A stretch of DNA of 64,000 bases, from the NCBI GenBank assembly GCA_018136815.1, contig CM030933.1, forward strand, positions 3,874,106-3,938,105, written 5' to 3'. The translations under genes and the position numbers were made by a program. The DNA is from Isochrysis galbana. Lineage: Eukaryota > Haptophyta > Isochrysidales > Isochrysidaceae. Below are positions 1-9,773 of the stretch, piece by piece. The stretch's first letter is position 1. Each line of letters opens with the position of its first letter. The notes under the pieces are model-generated. The model worked only from the letters and a program-made list of their open reading frames with translations. It did not search any database and was not told the origin of the DNA.

Positions 1-627
1 TCTCAAAGTGCAGCGAAAAGGATTAAGAGCATCCCTGATGGTCCCCCTGCGCATTGAGCAGCCCGCTTCATGAGGAGCTGATCCCTCGCAGTCACACCGA
101 CGAAGCTGCCTGGGCCTCCCAGATGCCATATCCGCGCCCCGTCCATCGAACAGCACGCCGATCCACATGACAATCCCTCTGATCTCCGGAAGCTCACACA
201 CCTTGATACTCCATTCCATAAAATTGCTTGCATGCTGAAGCCGCTCGGACGTGATAGGAATCACGCCAGTCACGGCAGCAACGCGAAACGGAAGCGCCAA
301 ACCCAGCTGGAGTGTAGCCGCAGCATGACATCCTGGTTCAACTTCGCTGCTGAAGGCGATCGTCTCATCAAACTCCATCACAGTCGATGAATATTCCGCC
401 GCCTTCTTCCAACTGTCCACGGAGCTCACTCCCCAGCTGCGCCTGGCTGCGGCCTGCCAGATGCCATTGGCGTCGCTCTCATGCAAAAACTCGTGTAGTC
501 TGCGACAGACGAGCCCGAGCCTGCACAGATCGACCGGCCTAAGAGGCAGTGCGTCGAGGATCGCTGGGTCGGAGAGTGAGTTGCTCGCGCTTGACTCAGC
601 CGCCGGCGGCCGGTATCGCTCAGTCAT
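1..627 (-). CDS. F-box domain protein, partial (runs off the left edge)
   Basis: Reading the minus strand from an ATG at 627, the frame stays open to base 1, at least 209 codons, so the 3' end is missing. Residues about 22-75 look like an F-box: a DPAILDALP start, then DLCRLGLVCRRLHEFL and IWQAAARRSWG with the usual leucine and tryptophan positions. F-box proteins are the substrate-receptor subunits of SCF ubiquitin ligases, so this is probably a substrate adaptor; the substrate is unknown. A possible splice donor (AAG followed by GTGTGTGAG) lies at 201-200, so the part left of about 201 may be intron although it is open. The F-box call is from pattern and moderately sure; the rest of the protein is not recognised. 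Confidence 0.6.
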   Translation of the reverse strand, partial: MTERYRPPAAESSASNSLSDPAILDALPLRPVDLCRLGLVCRRLHEFLHESDANGIWQAAARRSWGVSSVDSWKKAAEYSSTVMEFDETIAFSSEVEPGCHAAATLQLGLALPFRVAAVTGVIPITSERLQHASNFMEWSIKVCELPEIRGIVMWIGVLFDGRGADMASGRPRQLRRCDCEGSAPHEAGCSMRRGTIRDALNPFRCTLR

Positions 628-799
628 GGGAAGAGACGGCGGCTAGCCCTGTTGCCAGGTTGCAATCGCACTACTTGCACGAATTCGGAGGGAGCGGAGC
701 GAGAGCGAAAGCCTCGAGCTGCGGCGCCCCACCCGACGACGCCCGCGCCGGCGCGGCCGCAGCAGGCAGTCCGTCTCGGGTAGGACGGCCTCCGTCGGA

Positions 800-1180
800 G
801 TTTTATTGTTGTGTTAGTATAACCTTAGTGCTGCGGGACCGTAGCCCTTCGACTGCGACGGAGCCCCTACCCCGCGATGGCGGTGTGCGCGGTTGGCACA
901 TGGCTCGTCCGGTGTATGTGGCTAGGAATGCTAGCTAACAAGATGTCCCACGACGCTATAAGTTTTAACGTAGTACCCTCGCCGAGAGTCGAGAGGTCGA
1001 GAGGTCACCGCGTCACCGCTCACCGCTCACCGCACTCTCAATCATCAATCTCAATCTCCATGACACAAGCGCGCGTGTCGACGCTCAACACAACATCGAA
1101 TGGTCTCGACGAATTCGATAAAAATCTTTCCTTCGAATTTGTGGCTGTCGAGTGCGCCACGCGTTCCCACAACTGTGTCG
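800..1180 (+). mobile_element. Truncated copy of LTR retroelement family 2 (LTR end, primer site, start of gag)
   Basis: Bases 800-980 match the inverse of 25560-25740 (shared blocks include GGAGCCCCTACCCCGCGATGG and GGCTCGTCCGGTGTATGTGG). A decayed primer-binding site (TAGTACCCTCGCCGAGAG) follows, where the other copy has TGGTACCCCCGCC. Around 1080-1170 the translation LNTTSNGLDEFDKNLSF resembles YNTTTNKLDKFVENLFF of the gag frame near 25500 (-). It is a dead 5' end fragment. Confidence 0.6.
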
Positions 1181-1296
1181 CATTCGCGAGTCGACACTCG
1201 TTAGGCTTCTCTTCGTCGTTCGGTATTATCGTTATAATTCTCTCGTTCTCGTCCTCGGTCAAAAGGTTCGCTTGGACGCATAGGATCTTGGGTTGT
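1150..1296 (+). repeat. R4 repeat, left half (split by an R1 insertion)
   Basis: This stretch matches 16960-17085 (GTCGCATTCGCGA, CTCGTTAGGCTTCTC, ATCGTTATAATTCTCTCGTTC). The homology stops at 1296 and resumes at 2489, after the R1 element, with 16 bases duplicated at the break. No gene is seen in it. Confidence 0.7.
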
Positions 1297-2488
1297 CAAA
1301 ACCTACTTTTATAAGTGGGGGTCAATGGGGGCCTCGCGCCCCCCACTCTCCATCGCGGACACCCCCCGGGGTGGGACCGTACACTCAACCCCAGCCCCTG
1401 CCCTTTGGCAGGGGTTGGGCAAAAAAAAAACATCTGAAGATTCAGGCTACTACCGCTAGCTATAAAGGACCACGCACTCACGGTACCGACTCATGCCATC
1501 GCCTATACCCCAGAACACTCACTCCCTTTACACTACCCCCTTCATTCCTTTGTCTTTGGTATCGGGGGGGGGGGCCGCGTGCACTACGACGGGCCAAGCG
1601 CAAGGGGTGGGCTGGGGCAGACCTGTTGTTGGGTGTTCCTGTGGCAGACAAGCGTAAACGCCCTTTGAATTTGGCAGGGGTTGGGCAATCAACACTCTGG
1701 CCCAGACCCCTAGTGGGCGCGGGCCGAGACTCGCACTCCCACGCCCAGCATGGGCCTGCCCTCGAGCTGACTCCCCCCCCTCCCCTGGTCGCCAGGCAGA
1801 CAGAGGCCACCGGGAGGCTCCAATGGCCAGCGTGGCAAGCGTGGGAGAGGCAGGGGGGGCCAGGGGCTGAGCCCCAGCCTCCACTGCCCCCTGAGCTGCC
1901 CTTGCTGGCCCTCTGGGAGCCCCCAAAGGCCCTCTGAGAGCAGGCCGTGGCGCGCCGCATGGCGACGCGCCGCAGGGAGAGGGGTGGAGGAGAATGGAGA
2001 GAGGGAGAGGGGGGGATTTGCGCCCCCCCCGATGGAGTGCGGTAAGCGGTAAGAAACGGGCCCCGTTTGCGTTAGCAAACGGGCGAAGGGGGGCGGCTGG
2101 CGACAGGAGGGGGAGAAGAAGGGAGTGGCTCAAGACGTCCCTGTGGCAGGTATCGGGGGGCGCAGTCATTTATTTCTTCGAGGACTGCTCGCGGCGTGAG
2201 CTGTAAGGGCCGTTCTGCTTCTCGACGAGAGGTTCCTCCCCCCCCCCCCCGGTGCTTTTTCCCGGAGAGTCGCCCGACGTAGGTCGGTCCGCCCCACTGG
2301 GTTTCCCCCCAATGTAACTTGTGGGGAGTTATATTGGGAGCCGGGGGTTTGCGAGGGGGGAGATTTGTAGGGATGCATATGTGTATGTGTCTGCACCATC
2401 ACTCCAAGGCGTGCGGGCAAGTGCGCTGAGGGGTGTCGTGATAGTACCGGGCTAGTGGGAGTAGTGGTACTAACGCTCAGTTATTTTG
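1297..2488 (+). mobile_element. R1 repeat, full-length copy a (SINE/LINE-like)
   Basis: A 1192-bp insertion flanked by an exact 16-bp duplication, TAGGATCTTGGGTTGT, at 1281-1296 and 2489-2504. It begins CAAAACCTACTTTTATAAG and ends GCTCAGTTATTTTG. Inside are G/C homopolymers and a CCCTGCC-CTTT-GGCAGGG hairpin near 1395-1420. Several overlapping long frames on both strands reflect base composition; none resembles a known protein. Long fixed-length duplications, 5'-truncated relatives and a variable T/A-rich 3' tail suggest target-primed retrotransposition without its own enzymes. The class is inferred. Confidence 0.75.
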
Positions 2489-2960
2489 TAGGATCTTGGG
2501 TTGTGGAGCGCCCTCGCTCTTTCCCTCGAAGAGAAGGGAAGTTTCCCCACCTTTCTTCATCCTAGGCGCCTCGCAAATAGGTTTAATTCGCTATCTTCTC
2601 CGCGTTTCTCTATCTACTTCAGTGATTGCAATCAGGTTTAATTTACAATCTCTTCGCATCTCCCCCTTAGACACACCGCACTTCTTTCGTCTTATTCGAT
2701 AGGTCTCTTGGAATCCTGCGCTGCAGGATTGCCCCTCGTTTCCGTTATGGTGCGATTCCCCTTCCAGACGGGATCGCCGACAGATCGCCTTCTGATCGTC
2801 GTCCGTCGTCGTCTGGCCGGAGTGTTTGGGTTTGATTTCAGTCGAGTTATGTGAGAAAGTCGTGGGGCGAGAGTCGGGGTGTTTTCCTGGGTGTCTCTGT
2901 CCGTCGTCCTGTCCTCAGTCGTCATCCGTCGCTCTCGCTCTCGTCGATTTCGCTCTCGTA
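2489..2960 (+). repeat. R4 repeat, right half
   Basis: Continues the homology to 17070-17740: GGTTGTGGAGCGCCCTC, CGAAGAGAAGGGAAG, CCCCACCTTTCTTC, TTTAATTCGCTATCT, then GTCAGTCGTCATCCGTCG-like sequence near 2910-2930. No coding potential recognised. 2961-3289 shows nothing I can name beyond pyrimidine-rich sequence. Confidence 0.6.
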
Positions 2961-3289
2961 ACACTCAAACCCTACAGCCTCGCCTCGCCTCGCCAGCCCC
3001 TGCCATCACAGCCCTCCTCACACTCACCCTCGCCTCTCGCTACTCGCTCGATGTCGCTCTCGCCGCCGTCCTCGTAGAACGACATCGAGGAAGAGGGATG
3101 TGAGAAAAAGACGAAGAAGATGAAAACTCAGCCCGCGTAGGGGTTACCGCGTGTGTAGAGAGTGGGGGAGCGTGATTAGCTTTGTACTCATCATCTTCGT
3201 AATAATAATATTATTGTGGCTACCCAAAAAGAAAACAAGCACATATGGATAACAAAAAAATCACCTGGCCCTCTTTTGACGGAAACCGA

Positions 3290-3815
3290 CTTATTGCTCA
3301 TTGTAACTTGTGGGGAGTTATAATGGGAGCCGGGGGTTTGCGAGGGGGGAGATTTGAAGGGATGCATATGTGTATGTATTTGTGCCACCACTTCAAGGCG
3401 TACGGGCAGGTGCGCTGAGGGGTTGTTGCGGATGCCCCTCTGTCCTCTCCTACGTTTACTTTCTAAGTCCTATGAGATCTCCTCCCTCCTCTCTCTTCAC
3501 GTGAGGAGAGGCGACGGGCCTCCTCTCTTCTTTCCTTTTCCCCCCTCTTTCTCCCTCCTGCTCACTTCCCTTTCTTCGCGTATCCCGTTACGTTTGTTAT
3601 CTACGTGTTACCGTGAATGTGCGTGTGATAGTGGTGTGAGAGGATTGTAAGAGGAATTTTATCCGGTTCTGTTCTGGAGAGAGCGCGAGCGATGGCGTCG
3701 CTCTCTCTCATCTCGGCCGCCCTGGTCACCATGATGGTGCCAGGGCGATAGGGGTGTCGTGATAGTACCGGGCTAGTGGGAGTAGTGGTACTAACGCTCA
3801 GTTGTTTTATTACTA
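3290..3815 (+). mobile_element. R1 repeat, 5'-truncated copy c with an inserted block
   Basis: Bases 3296-3424 match R1 3' sequence (GTAACTTGTGGGGAGTTATAA, GAGCCGGGGGTTTGCGAGG). The match is broken at about 3425 and resumes at about 3748 (GTCGTGATAGTACCGGGCTAG), ending GCTCAGTTGTTTTATTACTA with a variable TTA-rich tail. The 320-bp block in between is of unknown nature. The 5' truncation and tail are typical of target-primed elements. Confidence 0.65.
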
Positions 3816-4371
3816 CTATTATCATTATTATCCGCAGAGCTCCTCGGCCTCCTGGCGAGCCGAAATCCTGTGCCGAAGCGATTGCTCGGTGCTCGGGCAC
3901 GGCTCCGCACCTCGTCGGCAGGAGGTTGAGGTGCAGCAAGCCCGCCAGCTCCCTCGAAGCCGTCTCGCTCGTCTGGCTAGGCTGCACTGCCTTTTGCCCT
4001 CTTCCTCTTCTTCCGTGATCTCTGCTGCTCCCCTACTGCCTGGTCGCCCGTGTCCCATGTTGCCGCCCTCGTCTCCTCCCGCCGCTCCCTTCCACGTGGT
4101 GTTGCCCTTCACGAAGCGGCCATGGGTAGCCTTCCTCCTCACCATGTGTGTGGGCGCGTACAGCAGCAGCTCGACGGAGATCGCCCAGCCGTTTGGCCCC
4201 CCCCACCCCCCAGCGCCCCTTCTCAGAATTCGTTTCTAACTTAATGTGCTAACTTTGGCCCCTCCAAGAAACTCTAAACTAGCGAAGAAAAGAAAAGGAG
4301 GGAAGAGTCGGAAGGGGCGGGAGGGCGTCATCATTGCCTGACCGCCGCCGCGTGGGCCGGCGCCGTCGACG
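3816..4371. other. Intergenic / 5' leader of the zinc-knuckle gene
   Basis: No gene recognised. Frames such as that from 3802 to 4239 lack homology and have repetitive composition. The segment just upstream of 4372 is presumably promoter and 5' UTR. Confidence 0.4.
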
Positions 4372-5991
4372 ATGGACGCGCCATCGCCGTCGCTCGCGAG
4401 CCTCGCCGACGACCTGGCCGAGGTGTCGCATCCGCTCGGGAGCCTTGCCTTTCAAAAGTCTGCCCTCTGGCGTAACGAGGTCCCGCAGCGCCCCATCCTC
4501 GCCTATGAGGACACTGTCAGCACATCGGCTGAGCAACCTCATGCCGAGCCTGAGCCGGCGGCCACTCAGCCGTCCGAGGGGGAGAGAGCAACGGGGTGCG
4601 AGAGGGTGGACGCTAGGGAGGGGAACGATGTGAGCCTCATATCTGAGGAGACACCGGACGCACAGATGCGTGAGGGTGGCGAGGCGCAGCCGGCTCGCAA
4701 GCCACGTGGCCGCAAGACACTGATCCGATCTGTTGATCTGCCCCGCTGGATGGATCTAGATCAGGAGACTCTCCCCAACGTACCACCGCCTGCCCTCCGC
4801 GGTCTCGGGGGTGAGTTGAAATGCGAGGACTCCGAGAAGGATCCATCTGCCCCAGCCGAGGCGTATCGACGGACTTTGCACATAAACCACCCGCGCAAGC
4901 TTGGAGAGTTTGGCGGAATCGGTGAGCTGACCGTGCAAATGCACACCGAAGCTTTACCCTACCGCTTCAGTGCCGCGTCGGAGGATGGTTATGCGGCGCT
5001 CCTCTCTGACTTCGCTTCCCACGCGGCGAAACGACACGCAGCCCGACTGCAGGCTGAGGCAGCCGCTGCGAATGGCGAGCGAGGAGACTGTGACCGAGGA
5101 GCTGCGGATTCATCACCAAGCATATCTAGCGCATGTAGCCGAGGTGGAGCGAAAGACAAGAAGCGAGGCTGCCCGCCCGATGGCTACGTGTGCAATCGGT
5201 GCGAAGTGCCTGGGCATTGGAAACATGATTGTCCCGTGCCTCCAGACGATTATGTGTGCCACAATTGCGAGTGCAAAGGCCACTACATACACAATTGCCC
5301 CAAGCCAAGCAAGAAGCACTTGGGAGTTGGTGGCAAGCGGGATCGTGCCACCTCGGCTGACAATGCGGACACGATAGGGTGCGGCAAGTCCACCGGTGAA
5401 GTGGCGGCAGAGACGCACGATGTGGACAAGAAACGAGCAAAGAGCAAGGCCTCGAATGCGCCATACAAGGGCTACATTTGCCGCATGTGTGGTGTTGAGG
5501 GACATTGGATCAAGGATTGCCCACTCAAATCTCGGGAGAGGGCCGCCGATCGACCACCGCCACCACCCGGCTATGTGTGTGTCAAGTGCCAGCAGGCTGG
5601 TCACTGGGTTGAATTGTGCCAACTGCGGGGTTATCAACCACCTCGAATCTCAGTTGCAGAAGTCGAGCTGGTAGTGCCTTCGGCTGACGCTCTCGAGATC
5701 GGTGCTGAGATCTCAGAGGCGTTGGAGGAGGTGGGTGAAGAGCCTGTACTACAAATCTCTAGAGTAGTCGAGGTGCTAGGCGAGGAACCAAGTCGGATGC
5801 TATTGGTCCAGGCCTGGCAGGTGGAGGAAAACGGAGGGCTGCTTCGGACCGACGGCTCAGGTCTTCGACGTACACCTGGAGGAGTCTTTCTTTGGCTTGT
5901 CAAGCAGCAAGCAACACCCGAGCAGAGGGCGCGCATCTGGCCACTCAAGGCATCGGGGCGGCCAAGCGAGGATCAAGCAGTAGGGAATTGA
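4372..5991 (+). CDS. CCHC zinc-knuckle protein (four knuckles)
   Basis: A 539-residue intronless frame with four C-x2-C-x4-H-x4-C zinc knuckles at about residues 270, 292, 366 and 400, each in a G-Y-(V/I)-C...G-H-W...C context and mostly preceded by prolines. This spacing and the PPxGYxC...GHW...CP pattern resemble the RNA-binding knuckles of RBBP6/Mpe1-type 3'-end-processing proteins, so single-stranded RNA or DNA binding is likely. No DWNN or RING domain is visible, so it is not a full RBBP6. The N-terminal 260 residues hold a semi-conserved-looking block (about 165-225) and low-complexity stretches; the C-terminal 120 residues are not recognised. A retroelement gag origin is less likely because there are four spaced knuckles, no gag domain and no pol nearby. 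Start chosen at the first ATG. Confidence 0.75.
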   Translation: MDAPSPSLASLADDLAEVSHPLGSLAFQKSALWRNEVPQRPILAYEDTVSTSAEQPHAEPEPAATQPSEGERATGCERVDAREGNDVSLISEETPDAQMREGGEAQPARKPRGRKTLIRSVDLPRWMDLDQETLPNVPPPALRGLGGELKCEDSEKDPSAPAEAYRRTLHINHPRKLGEFGGIGELTVQMHTEALPYRFSAASEDGYAALLSDFASHAAKRHAARLQAEAAAANGERGDCDRGAADSSPSISSACSRGGAKDKKRGCPPDGYVCNRCEVPGHWKHDCPVPPDDYVCHNCECKGHYIHNCPKPSKKHLGVGGKRDRATSADNADTIGCGKSTGEVAAETHDVDKKRAKSKASNAPYKGYICRMCGVEGHWIKDCPLKSRERAADRPPPPPGYVCVKCQQAGHWVELCQLRGYQPPRISVAEVELVVPSADALEIGAEISEALEEVGEEPVLQISRVVEVLGEEPSRMLLVQAWQVEENGGLLRTDGSGLRRTPGGVFLWLVKQQATPEQRARIWPLKASGRPSEDQAVGN

Positions 5992-6164
5992 ATCTATGCA
6001 AGTCACGCGAACCGCACCGCTGAGGCGAGGGGTCGTGGATTCAAGCGTCCACTTGAGCGGAGGAGACTAGCGAATTAAAAAAAACATTCTTGAAGATGTC
6101 TGGTAAGCTACTAGTGTCCCACACTTTTCCGCGCTCCCATCGACATCGCCTATACCCCTACCTC

Positions 6165-6275
6165 TATAATAACAATATAACTGAGCATCAGTACCACTAC
6201 TCTCACTAGCCCTGGTACTAAGATGACAGCCCTCAGCGCACCTGCCACTACACCTTGGCCTTGGCGCGTGAGAGG
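6165..6275 (-). mobile_element. R1 repeat, 3'-end fragment (inverted)
   Basis: The inverse complement carries the R1 3' end (CTGAGGGCTGTCATCTTAGTACC..., AGTAGTGGTACTGATGCTCAG) with an AT-rich tail toward 6160. The upstream 6070-6160 is loosely similar to 1425-1510 of R1. The remainder of 5992-6690 shows no gene. Confidence 0.55.
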
Positions 6276-6689
6276 CTGCAACCTCAGGTTTGGGCTATTT
6301 TTTTTACAAATGCCCCCGTGAAATGGATATAAAAATACACCCCCCCCCCTCTTCTTCCCCTCCGTACCCCCCCCCTTCCCCCTTCTCTTCTTCGCCTCTC
6401 TTCTCGCGCCCATGGATGAAAAGACAAACCGGGCTGAAATCCACACCAACTCACTGGGGCAGAAAAATGGCCTCTAGAGGGGGTTTGTTCGTGGACCCCA
6501 AAATTTTTCCTCGAGGGGAGACGATCCTCACGCTTCCACACCGAGGTCAGGCCCCGCGCCCTCCGAGCCATTGGTGGTATTAGCAGTACCAGCGAAAGGG
6601 AAACAAATGCTCTTACACATTGCGCTCCTGCGCGCGCCCCCCGCACCCCCCTCCTCCTTGTGCGAGCCCTCACTGTCCGCTGTCCTGTC

Positions 6690-7434
6690 TGTGTCAGAGC
6701 GCAGACACTCTCAGACCCGACTCCTACTATGATCTGTCAGACATCTTCCCGCAAGCTACAATCAACGAACCTTCCACGACCGCGTCAGCTGCCGGCTCGC
6801 TCGAACGGCCCTCTGCCTATGAGCCTGTAGTCATCGCATGTTCGACACAATACCGTTATGAGACTGTTTGACAGTGACGTTGCCTCCACGTACCAACCCG
6901 AGGCGGGGAGATATGGGGGAGGAGGTCAATATATTGGGGGCCTTGACGAGCCTTGGCACGCGTTCAATGACACAATTGGGAAAGCACGGGGAAGCTTGGA
7001 GGGCTACGCGAACACTGCATACGTAGGGGCAGCAAGCACTGAGCATGAAGTCAATATTGGGATCGATCCTAACACTGACGGTTGGACAGCTCTTGACTAC
7101 AACGAATCAACGTTTTGGGCATCGCCGGACAACCTCTACTCTGACGGTGCTTTACATTGGGGCGAGTAGTACAACGCTATCTGGAGGCGGTGTCTCGCTA
7201 GGGGAATGGATCGAGATCACGATCACGACCCCGGCGTTGTACAAGCCGGTTGGAATCAGCATCACGAAGAAGCCTGGCGACCCGGCGAGGGAGGCTCCAC
7301 GCTCGTTCCGACTCGTCGGCTTCAACAGCGCCACCCCCCGCCCCCTCCGTTCCGGCGTACCCCGCACGCTTCTGGCGAACGAGGTGATGGTCCGTTTAAA
7401 CGTATGTTTCCGGCCTGTTACTGTTAGTGTTTGA
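6690..7434 (+). pseudogene. SYYD-family reading frame followed by a discoidin-like domain, frameshifted
   Basis: Bases 6700-6850 encode ADTLRPDSYYDLSDIFPQAT... and are one of three copies in the window (others near 19.4 and 39.2 kb, both minus). A stop at 6869-6871 and a frame change lead into 6858-7169, with STEHEVNIGIDPN and STFWASPDNLYSDG. Another frame change, at a G run near 7158, leads into GEWIEITITTPALYKP and APRSFRLVGFN (about 7200-7320). The FWAS..LYSDG...GEWIEI...PRSFRLVG pattern is that of small discoidin/F5-8C-like beta-sandwich domains common in marine protists and their large DNA viruses. Shifts in opposite places suggest decay, an unrecognised intron, or homopolymer read error. 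Function unknown. Confidence 0.45.
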
Positions 7435-7734
7435 GTGCAGAGTGTTGATTTGTGTGTTTTTACCCTGTGTATCGCCTGTTGGTGACCTGCAGCCCCCTGA
7501 GTACCCCCAAGCCCCGAGTCTTCCGAGTCTTCCTTTCGAGTCTACGAGTCCCTACGAGTCCCAAGTAAGCGGTATCTGCTCGCCGCGCCCTTTTCTACGT
7601 CCTCCGTCCCTCCGATTCGCGTTCCGTGCCCCTTTCCCGTCCATTTCACATGCCCGTCATATGCCTTCCCCGTTCTCCCGATGAGCCCGTTCCGGGCTCC
7701 CCGGATGAACAGTGCGCCGCGCTAGCCGCCGGTG

Positions 7735-8032
7735 CGCCCTCGCGACTCGTTTCCAAAGAGGAAACGAGCTTCGCTCCGACAAGCCTGCAGCCCCCCAAGG
7801 GGGGGGGCCAGCACGGCTGTCTTGCATGGTGCATGGTGTGGCCGGGGCCACGAGCCGCGTGGCGCGACCGGAGTCGCACGCACCTGCTCGGTCTCAGCGG
7901 GCGGACGCGGTCGCCTCGACAGCGACTGCTCCATGGGGGCTGGGGCCGCCCTCGGCGGGGAGCCCGAAAGAGAGGAGGGGAGCGGCGGCGCGCTCCATGG
8001 CAACTGACTACAAAGTTAGTTGAGAGAGTGGG
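7735..8032 (-). repeat. MERA-family repeat, inverted copy
   Basis: The inverse complement reads CAACTAACTTTGTAGTCAG, a few bases, then ATGGAGCGCGCC, and encodes MEQSLSRRPRPPAETEQVRA. The copy at 16490-16760 encodes MDQSLAKRPRPPSEAEQVRA. Peptide-level conservation (R/K, D/E and S/T exchanges) suggests descent from a coding element, here with frame disruption after the MERA start. Confidence 0.55.
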
Positions 8033-8049
8033 TCAGTAGGGCAGTCTAC

Positions 8050-8170
8050 TCCTGGCAAGCCATAGGGCAGGCCAGGAGGATGGGTGGTTCCTCCCCCACA
8101 GCGGGGGAGGAGTGGAGGGGGGGGGTGCTCGTGCCCCCCCATGGGCCATGGGTGAACCAAATATAAACTT
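8050..8170 (+). repeat. Dispersed repeat shared with 27656-27780
   Basis: The stretch from TGGCAAGCCATAGGGCAGG through the G runs to GAACCAAATATAAACTTAG is the inverse of 27656-27780 (CTAAGTTTATACTTGGTTCG... to GCTTGCCAGGAGG). No coding function seen. 8171-8545 holds nothing recognisable. Confidence 0.5.
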
Positions 8171-8545
8171 AGTTGAAGGAGAAGGAGAAGGGGGAAAGAG
8201 GGGCTTTGTCGGACATACCGTGGGTGGGGAGGGGGCTTGCCCGGGGAAGATGGCCCCTGGTTCGCCTAGCATGGGGTTGTCAACCCCCTCCACCCGCAAC
8301 AGTACAAAAAAACACTACAGCCGAGGGTCCACTTTCGACGGAACGCGACCCTTATGATCGGACTCCGGCTCTTGCTACGGACATTATTCGCGCAGAACGT
8401 AAAAGATTCTCGGTTGCAAATTGGCGTATGTACAGAAATGTCTCTGCACATGTCACGTATGCTTCGATGGAACAGGACGCAACAAATCCGCATCGGCAAA
8501 CCTTCATTCTGCTATACTAACTAATAAGCCACATGTGCAAGTCCA

Positions 8546-9493
8546 CTAGTATGTGTGAAGCATGGTCATTGTGAGCTCAAAGGCCGCGATACCGACAGCA
8601 CCACCGAGGCCCATGCGCATGGCCTTCGGTGTGAACCCTGCATAAAGCCCAGGAAATCCTTCCTCGGCGTAGATGGTGCGTAGTTGGGTTCGCAGAGACA
8701 CCCTGTCTTTCACGCCATCGCCAACGCTCTGTCGTGCCGCTTGCAAGCGCGACTTGGCAACATCGAATGGAGCATTGAAACATGTGGCGAACACGCCGGC
8801 GGCGAACCCCAAGATTGCTGTCCGCAATGTTTCCAGAAACAGACCATCGGAAGGATTATCATTGCCACCACCGCCTCGTACGCCAAAGATTCTGGCTCCC
8901 CGCAGCACGTGCATGGATGCAAAGTAAACGGAGTTCCATGCACAATTGCGCCAACAAGTTGCGTAGAATCCAGCACTGAGCGCCAGCACCCCTTCTTCCG
9001 CCAAGACTGTACGAAGGCAGTGCATGGTCGATGTATATCGGCCGAGATGTTCACGTGCCTGCAGTCTCACCTTGACCACTTGAAATGGGGTGACAATGAC
9101 TGCCTCTGGTACTCCCGACACAGCACCTGCAAGAAAGTGCATCAGGGTGGTGTCGCCGGATACCGCTGGGCGAAAGACGGAGGCTGAGCTGCTTTGACTG
9201 CCACTGACAGTCATAGTTCGTTGCGCCGTAAGCGCGCTCTGGTATGACGAGTACATCGCTGAGGATTTGGGTGTCATCGCAGCGAGCTCTGGCAGGATGC
9301 CACGGTAGAGCCGCGGGATTCCGCCTTCACGCACCAGCTGCCTGAGCGCAGAGAAGACTGTAGGCCTCACAGAGCCAGACCCTGCGACAAGCTGAAATCT
9401 GGTTTTGACCATGTCCAGCGGCTGGACGGCGATGCACTCCGCCACGCCCGCCACCGCGCCAGCGAGCACCGCACGGCTCTCGGCGGTAGGCAT
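8546..9493 (-). CDS. Mitochondrial carrier family protein, 2-oxodicarboxylate carrier-like
   Basis: A 315-residue frame with three tandem mitochondrial-carrier repeats. The signature motifs are PLDMVKTRFQ (from residue 25), PFQVVKVRLQ (middle repeat) and PFDVAKSRLQ (third). The match to the 2-oxodicarboxylate carrier (SLC25A21/Odc) is close: the GILPELAAMTPKSSAMY stretch, WNSVYFASM after the second motif, and YAGFTPKAMRMGLGGAVG near the C-terminus. It should sit in the inner mitochondrial membrane and exchange 2-oxoadipate or 2-oxoglutarate, linked to lysine and tryptophan breakdown. The middle motif has Q where most carriers have D or E. A glycine-rich loop (RGGGGNDNPS) is inserted before repeat 3. 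The ATG at 9493 was chosen because the open frame above it has no ATG and the length then fits the family. No introns. Confidence 0.88.
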   Translation of the reverse strand: MPTAESRAVLAGAVAGVAECIAVQPLDMVKTRFQLVAGSGSVRPTVFSALRQLVREGGIPRLYRGILPELAAMTPKSSAMYSSYQSALTAQRTMTVSGSQSSSASVFRPAVSGDTTLMHFLAGAVSGVPEAVIVTPFQVVKVRLQAREHLGRYTSTMHCLRTVLAEEGVLALSAGFYATCWRNCAWNSVYFASMHVLRGARIFGVRGGGGNDNPSDGLFLETLRTAILGFAAGVFATCFNAPFDVAKSRLQAARQSVGDGVKDRVSLRTQLRTIYAEEGFPGLYAGFTPKAMRMGLGGAVGIAAFELTMTMLHTY

Positions 9494-9714
9494 CGCGCCA
9501 CGCCGGGAGTCTACTACTCTACTCTGGTCCTTTGAGAAGAGTTCCCGACATTCGTACGCAGGAAAGGGGTACAAAGTGTCTGGAGTTTTGTATTAGAAGG
9601 GGCTCATAGCTCATAGTCCCCATGTGCCTTGGTGTACGTTTAATTAGGCGTCCTCCGATCTCGTCCCCTCTTTGCGTCGCTAAGACCATGCTACACCTAG
9701 CCCTCGTCTCGCTA

Positions 9715-9773
9715 CTCGGTGGGACCCCCATCCGGATGGATCGTCGAAAACGGGCACGCAGCGCGCCCGCCAT
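9715..9773 (+). repeat. Satellite unit fragment left of the hAT-like insertion
   Basis: Matches the satellite at 10787-11440 (CCATCCGGATGGATCGTCG, CGGGCACGCAGCGCGCCCG). It ends exactly at the 8-bp duplication CCCGCCAT of the inserted element; joined to base 10795 onward it restores an ordinary satellite unit. Confidence 0.75.

Noticed and set aside
1478-2169. Long overlapping frames on both strands in GC-rich R1 copies (also 12104-12821, 46103-46509)
   Set aside because: Low-complexity translations in several frames at once, not conserved in frame between copies.
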